A DNA stretch of 64,000 bases from NCBI RefSeq assembly GCF_963576615.1, contig NC_088714.1, positions 44,362,072 through 44,426,071 of the forward strand, in the 5' to 3' direction. The DNA is from Watersipora subatra (taxonomy: Eukaryota > Bryozoa > Gymnolaemata > Cheilostomatida > Watersiporidae). Below are positions 60,301 to 64,000 of the stretch, piece by piece (the stretch's first letter is position 1; each line of letters begins with the position of its first letter). Below the pieces are notes generated by a model, which was not told the DNA's origin, did no database searches, and was given only the letters and a program-made list of their open reading frames with translations. The translations under genes and the position numbers were made by a program.

Positions 60301-62060
60301 TACAAAGATCAGCCGCACAACTTAAATTTGTTTAAAAGTTAGTTTATTTTTCTTTCTGAAATAGACTGGTAACCAAGCCAATGCAAACATCTCGCAATGG
60401 AATAGTAGCGCGTTTCCAAACGAAAATACATACAGAATTCACGTCTACGGCAATTCTCACCGCGTTTCAAACTGGTGACTTTTCTTTATAACAAATCGAC
60501 CAGCTAAGTAAAATCTAGTTACTATCCAAGAAGTTTTGCGGTCGCAGTATTCGGTATATACGGTATAGAAATTCCTGTTACAATCCTAAAATGGAACCGA
60601 AAAGTTTTCTACCGTATACGCCGTATACCGTGGCTCCTTCAGGGCTTTTTGGATAAGAACTAAATTTTACCGACTAGCAATAAATCACCATTACCGGTAT
60701 TGGAAATGAACAACAGACAAGTTGCTTACAGGGCAAAATTAGCGGAGAGTAGAAGTGTAACTGCGAATAACTAATTTAAATCTACATCACTTTAAATATA
60801 AACTTGCAAACAGTGTCGGGAAAAATGTAAACGAGAAGTGCGCATAGGATATCCTGCACATTTCAAGGAGTAGCCGACATTTTTTAAACCACTTTATCAT
60901 AAACATCTCTGGTGCTTTTGAGATTGTCGTTCACACCAATTATATAAACCCTTCATAAATTCGCAACGTGGGGGTTTTTATATCATTGTTCACGCTAACA
61001 AAATTGGGAAATGCAGTCATAAGCAACGGTTCGTACGCTAGTGCTATACAAAATTTAAACTATCAAGAGGCCCTAGATTTATGGATACGCTATTTTTGAG
61101 CGTAACTTTATTTATAAAATGTATTCACAGCAACATGTATGTGTAACCATGTAAAAGGGTTGCAAAAGCTAGACTTAAATTGGTTATTGTAATGTTATGT
61201 TTCTTGTATGATTGTAGTGGCAATTGTTGGAGTGCAGACATTGTAGTGAAGGAACAACAGTTTGTATTAGCCAGTAAATTTATGTGATATCAATGCCCAT
61301 CACCTAGGCTATCTACAACAGGAAAACAAAAACACACTAAGCAGTGTGTTAGCAAGAACCAATTAAATGTAAACAAGAAACACAAGGATTACAACTATGA
61401 AAAGGCAAACATAATAATGGTTGTTTGCAGGGAAGGATGGATGATGATGAGACTAAGATCAAGAATTTCACAGTTATAGTCTACAAGTTGTGAGCCTTTT
61501 TGAGTATTCAATGTGTTCCTTTACCTGCCAAAACACACTTTCTTATTTATTTGTTCTAATAGAAAGGAACCAGCTTTTGAGAAGCTATGCAGCTGAATCT
61601 TTTTTTCAGAATGGCCCTGTATCTATGTTACCTTTGAAAAAATGAGATAGTGTAACTACGTTCTTCAAAATCTATTTTACAATCTAAAAAGGTAATAACT
61701 GGGTTTTCACTTGTAACTATTGTCGAAATATTTTTCATCCCATATTAGAGGAAACCGGATCAAATTGAGCAGGCAAATTGTTCAGGACTTGTGTTATCCT
61801 CCCATCATTCATTTTTATACAAATCATATGTGGGTTCACATCTGATTTCTTGTGAATTATTATTTTAAGCAACCACTCGCAGATAATCGTTATATTTGAG
61901 TAGTAAGCACAATCACTTTCAACTCTCTGGCTTAATATGCATGACAGAAGTTAAGGAATAAACTGACAGTCTCACTAATTATTAAGTCTATCAACTTCCA
62001 TACTCCGTGAACCTAACACAAACATGGTGCCTCGAGTGAGAAAAGAAGATTATCAATAAC
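57312..62060. other. Intergenic/5' flank of Rab9, nothing recognised as a gene
   Basis: AT-rich. Holds a 26-bp direct repeat ATATGTGGTCACATATGACA (58018 and 58067) and a CGGTATAC-type inverted repeat (60553-60631). A non-coding first exon of Rab9 may lie here but cannot be placed. Confidence 0.4.
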
Positions 62061-62119
62061 TGCAGCTACTTTCAATCAGCTGATGAAGATAATACTTAAC
62101 TACTACCTCAATCTCAAAC

Positions 62120-62747
62120 AGAACAAGGGTGGATGAAGCTGGCAACTTTATAGTTTCTAGACCGCTGCAAAATGGTAATGACTTGTCATCCCGATGGAAC
62201 CATTTCACAGAAAAATTAAACTACTATCTTATAGCATCAGAGAAGGCAGACAAAGATGATAAGTTCAAAGTAGCTATTCTTCTATGATGCATCGGTCCTT
62301 GAGAAGAGGATATTTTCAAATTATTTAGATTTGAAACGGGGAAATCAAAAGAAAATTATGACGTGACAGAGAACTTCGATCAGACTTACAACAAAATGTC
62401 AAACAATAATCAAACGTCACCAGCTTCTTTCTACACAACAAGATTTTCAGTCTATAGATAAACATGTAACTACATAACACAAGATAGCCAGAGAGTGCAG
62501 TCTAGGAGACATGTATGAAGAATTTATAATGCAAGCACTCCTGCTTGGAATAGCAGACAACTCACTTAGAAAGAAACTCTTTGAAGTAGTAGAAGGCCTC
62601 ACTTTGGAGGAAGCTGTCAAGAAGTTCAAGATATCAGAATCATCACAAGCAGATCTTCAATCTATTAAAAGTTTACTTGCGACAAAATTGACATTGCAAT
62701 TATTTAGTATCAAAAGATTCACCTTGTTTTACTCTGCTGTGTTTTAG
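62120..62747 (+). pseudogene. Decayed Ty3/gypsy-like gag fragment
   Basis: Short coding remnants in two frames resemble the gag of gypsy-type retrotransposons: YYLIASEKADKDDKFKVA, then after stops and a frameshift ADNSLRKKLF and GLTLEEAVKKFKISESS. At least two stop codons and a frame change separate the parts, and the 3' end runs into another repeat at about 62720, so it is not functional. No LTR, protease or polymerase is present. Confidence 0.65.
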
Positions 62748-62870
62748 GTGCAAAATATGTGGAAATGTGATTACAAACTCTTAAAAAGCCCAAAAACGAA
62801 CAGTTAATTGCAGCCATCACGAAAACGCCGAAGATTGGAATCCCTTTCCAATACGGCTCAAATGGCCCGT
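62700..62870 (-). repeat. Inverted copy of the 30953-31235 repeat
   Basis: GGTGCAAAATATGTGGAAAT and CGAACAGTTAATTGCAGCCA are reverse complements of that copy. It truncates the gag fragment. Confidence 0.6.
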
Positions 62871-63275
62871 AGTTGAACACGATGGCTTCTGTTTACACTT
62901 TCATGCAAACTCATTCGTCGAAATATTTTCGCAAATCAACCTCGCGCATTCAATAAAGCCAAGTCTATTGTCCTTATGCATCTATTTCATCATCATTGTT
63001 GTGCTGTCATTTTGAGCACTGATATCTCAAAACCTACCATAAAAACTCGTTTAATTTTTTAATCTTAGCTCGAAGGAGTGCATATCATCCTCTGATAAAC
63101 ATGATGAGCCTGTTGGTCACATGTGATAGTCGAAAAATGGTGCAGAAATTGTTCACGTTATTTGGCAGAAAGTATGGGTCACATGATCAGGTTACGACTA
63201 AATAATTAGACCAGGCTGAAATGAAACAGTACAGTAGCGAGCATTTATATTTGATACTGGCTTTTCGGTAGAACC

Positions 63276-63941
63276 TAGCCTGTCTTGAGAAACTGTTGTT
63301 TTTGCGGAGTTGTCCCCCATTGAGTGGGCGAGCAACAACACCTTGTCACAAGACGTACTGCACCTGATGCATCAGCTGCACTTATAGGGAGTTGTTATTT
63401 TCCGTCTACGCGGCTTGGTTGCGATGTTATGTCGGTCGCTCCATTGGTAATCATAACGGATTTCGCACAAAAATTTATGTAAAAAAATTAAGATAAGAAC
63501 GTTTAACTAGTGACCCGTCTCTGCAGTAAACTTTAGTAGAATTTGAGAACTTAAGCAACAACAGCGACTAAACATGTCATTATGTGGGCTTTCAGTCAGT
63601 TTTCATTCTATTTTTGTATCAGTCAGTTTTATTTGTTCTTATGGATTTTATTTTTAATATATTTCATTCTTAAGTTCTACTAAAGTTTATTATAGAGACT
63701 GGTCTTTGGTTAAACGTTGTAATCTTGTTTTTTCTACATAAATTTTTGCGTGAACTCCGTTATGATTACCAATGGATCGACCGACATAACATTGCAGCCA
63801 AGCCGCGTAGACGGAAGAGAACAACTCCCTATAAGTGCAGCTGATGCATCAGGTGCAGTACGCCTTGTGACAAGCTGTTGTTGCTCGCCCATTCGACGGG
63901 GGAACAACTCCGCAAAAACAACAGTTTGTCAAGACAGGCTA
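63276..63941. mobile_element. Fold-back element with 9-bp target duplication
   Basis: Long inverted arms (about 63276-63555 and 63665-63941) begin TAGCCTGTCTTGA and are near-complementary for some 270 bp, around a short AT-rich centre. GGTAGAACC lies directly outside both ends (63267-63275, 63942-63950). A 9-bp duplication plus very long TIRs fits Mutator-like (MULE) non-autonomous elements. No transposase. Confidence 0.8.
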
Positions 63942-64000
63942 GGTAGAACCCAAGGCGTTTGTCATAAACTAGTGCTACGAGATGTTTTATATTGAGCCTT

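Overview
The window is nuclear DNA from an animal. Genes are split by GT-AG introns of 0.1 kb to several kb, and the background is AT-rich with dense mobile-element debris and minisatellites. Three protein-coding genes can be reconstructed by joining open segments whose splice sites and reading phases agree. The gene set (a Rab9 GTPase, a SPEC3/stum membrane protein and a PDZ protein) is metazoan. The intron/repeat texture, including RTE-type termini with CCGGCGTTGCC and tRNA-derived SINEs, suggests an invertebrate, possibly a lophotrochozoan. That placement is an inference; no marker in the window fixes the phylum.

Layout. (1) 522-13268, plus strand: the 3' part of a PDZ-domain gene, seven exons in continuous phase, 705 codons plus stop. 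The PDZ fold most resembles the periaxin/AHNAK type and is followed by a long Ser/Thr-rich disordered tail carrying an exact DSGIHS phosphodegron-like motif. Its 5' exons lie before the window. Its introns carry two transposons, a 16-bp minisatellite of about 48 copies and several SINE-like copies. (2) 13269-26050: mostly repeats, with a 26-bp, ~50-copy minisatellite ending directly in front of a well-formed orphan terminal exon (17372-17428, acceptor + 18 codons + stop + AATAAA). (3) 26237-49171, plus strand: a stum/SPEC3-family two-pass membrane protein. Three exons (42613/42638-42761, 46497-46639, 48960-49171) are well supported. A possible distal first exon (start codon 26237) fits the phase. 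(4) 50696-56577, minus strand: a complete Rab9 GTPase, three coding exons, 211 aa, ending in a CC prenylation motif. It is convergent with stum. (5) 56600-64000: a 30-bp minisatellite just upstream of Rab9, AT-rich unassigned DNA, a decayed Ty3/gypsy-like gag fragment and a 666-bp fold-back element with 9-bp target duplications.

The three genes are not functionally linked; this is ordinary eukaryotic gene spacing. The interesting material is in gene architecture: an alternative-start candidate for stum, short upstream ORFs whose stop overlaps a start codon in both Rab9 and the distal stum exon, a NAGNAG acceptor, transposons abutting splice acceptors, an orphan terminal exon, and a 77-bp near-perfect palindrome with a hammerhead-like core.
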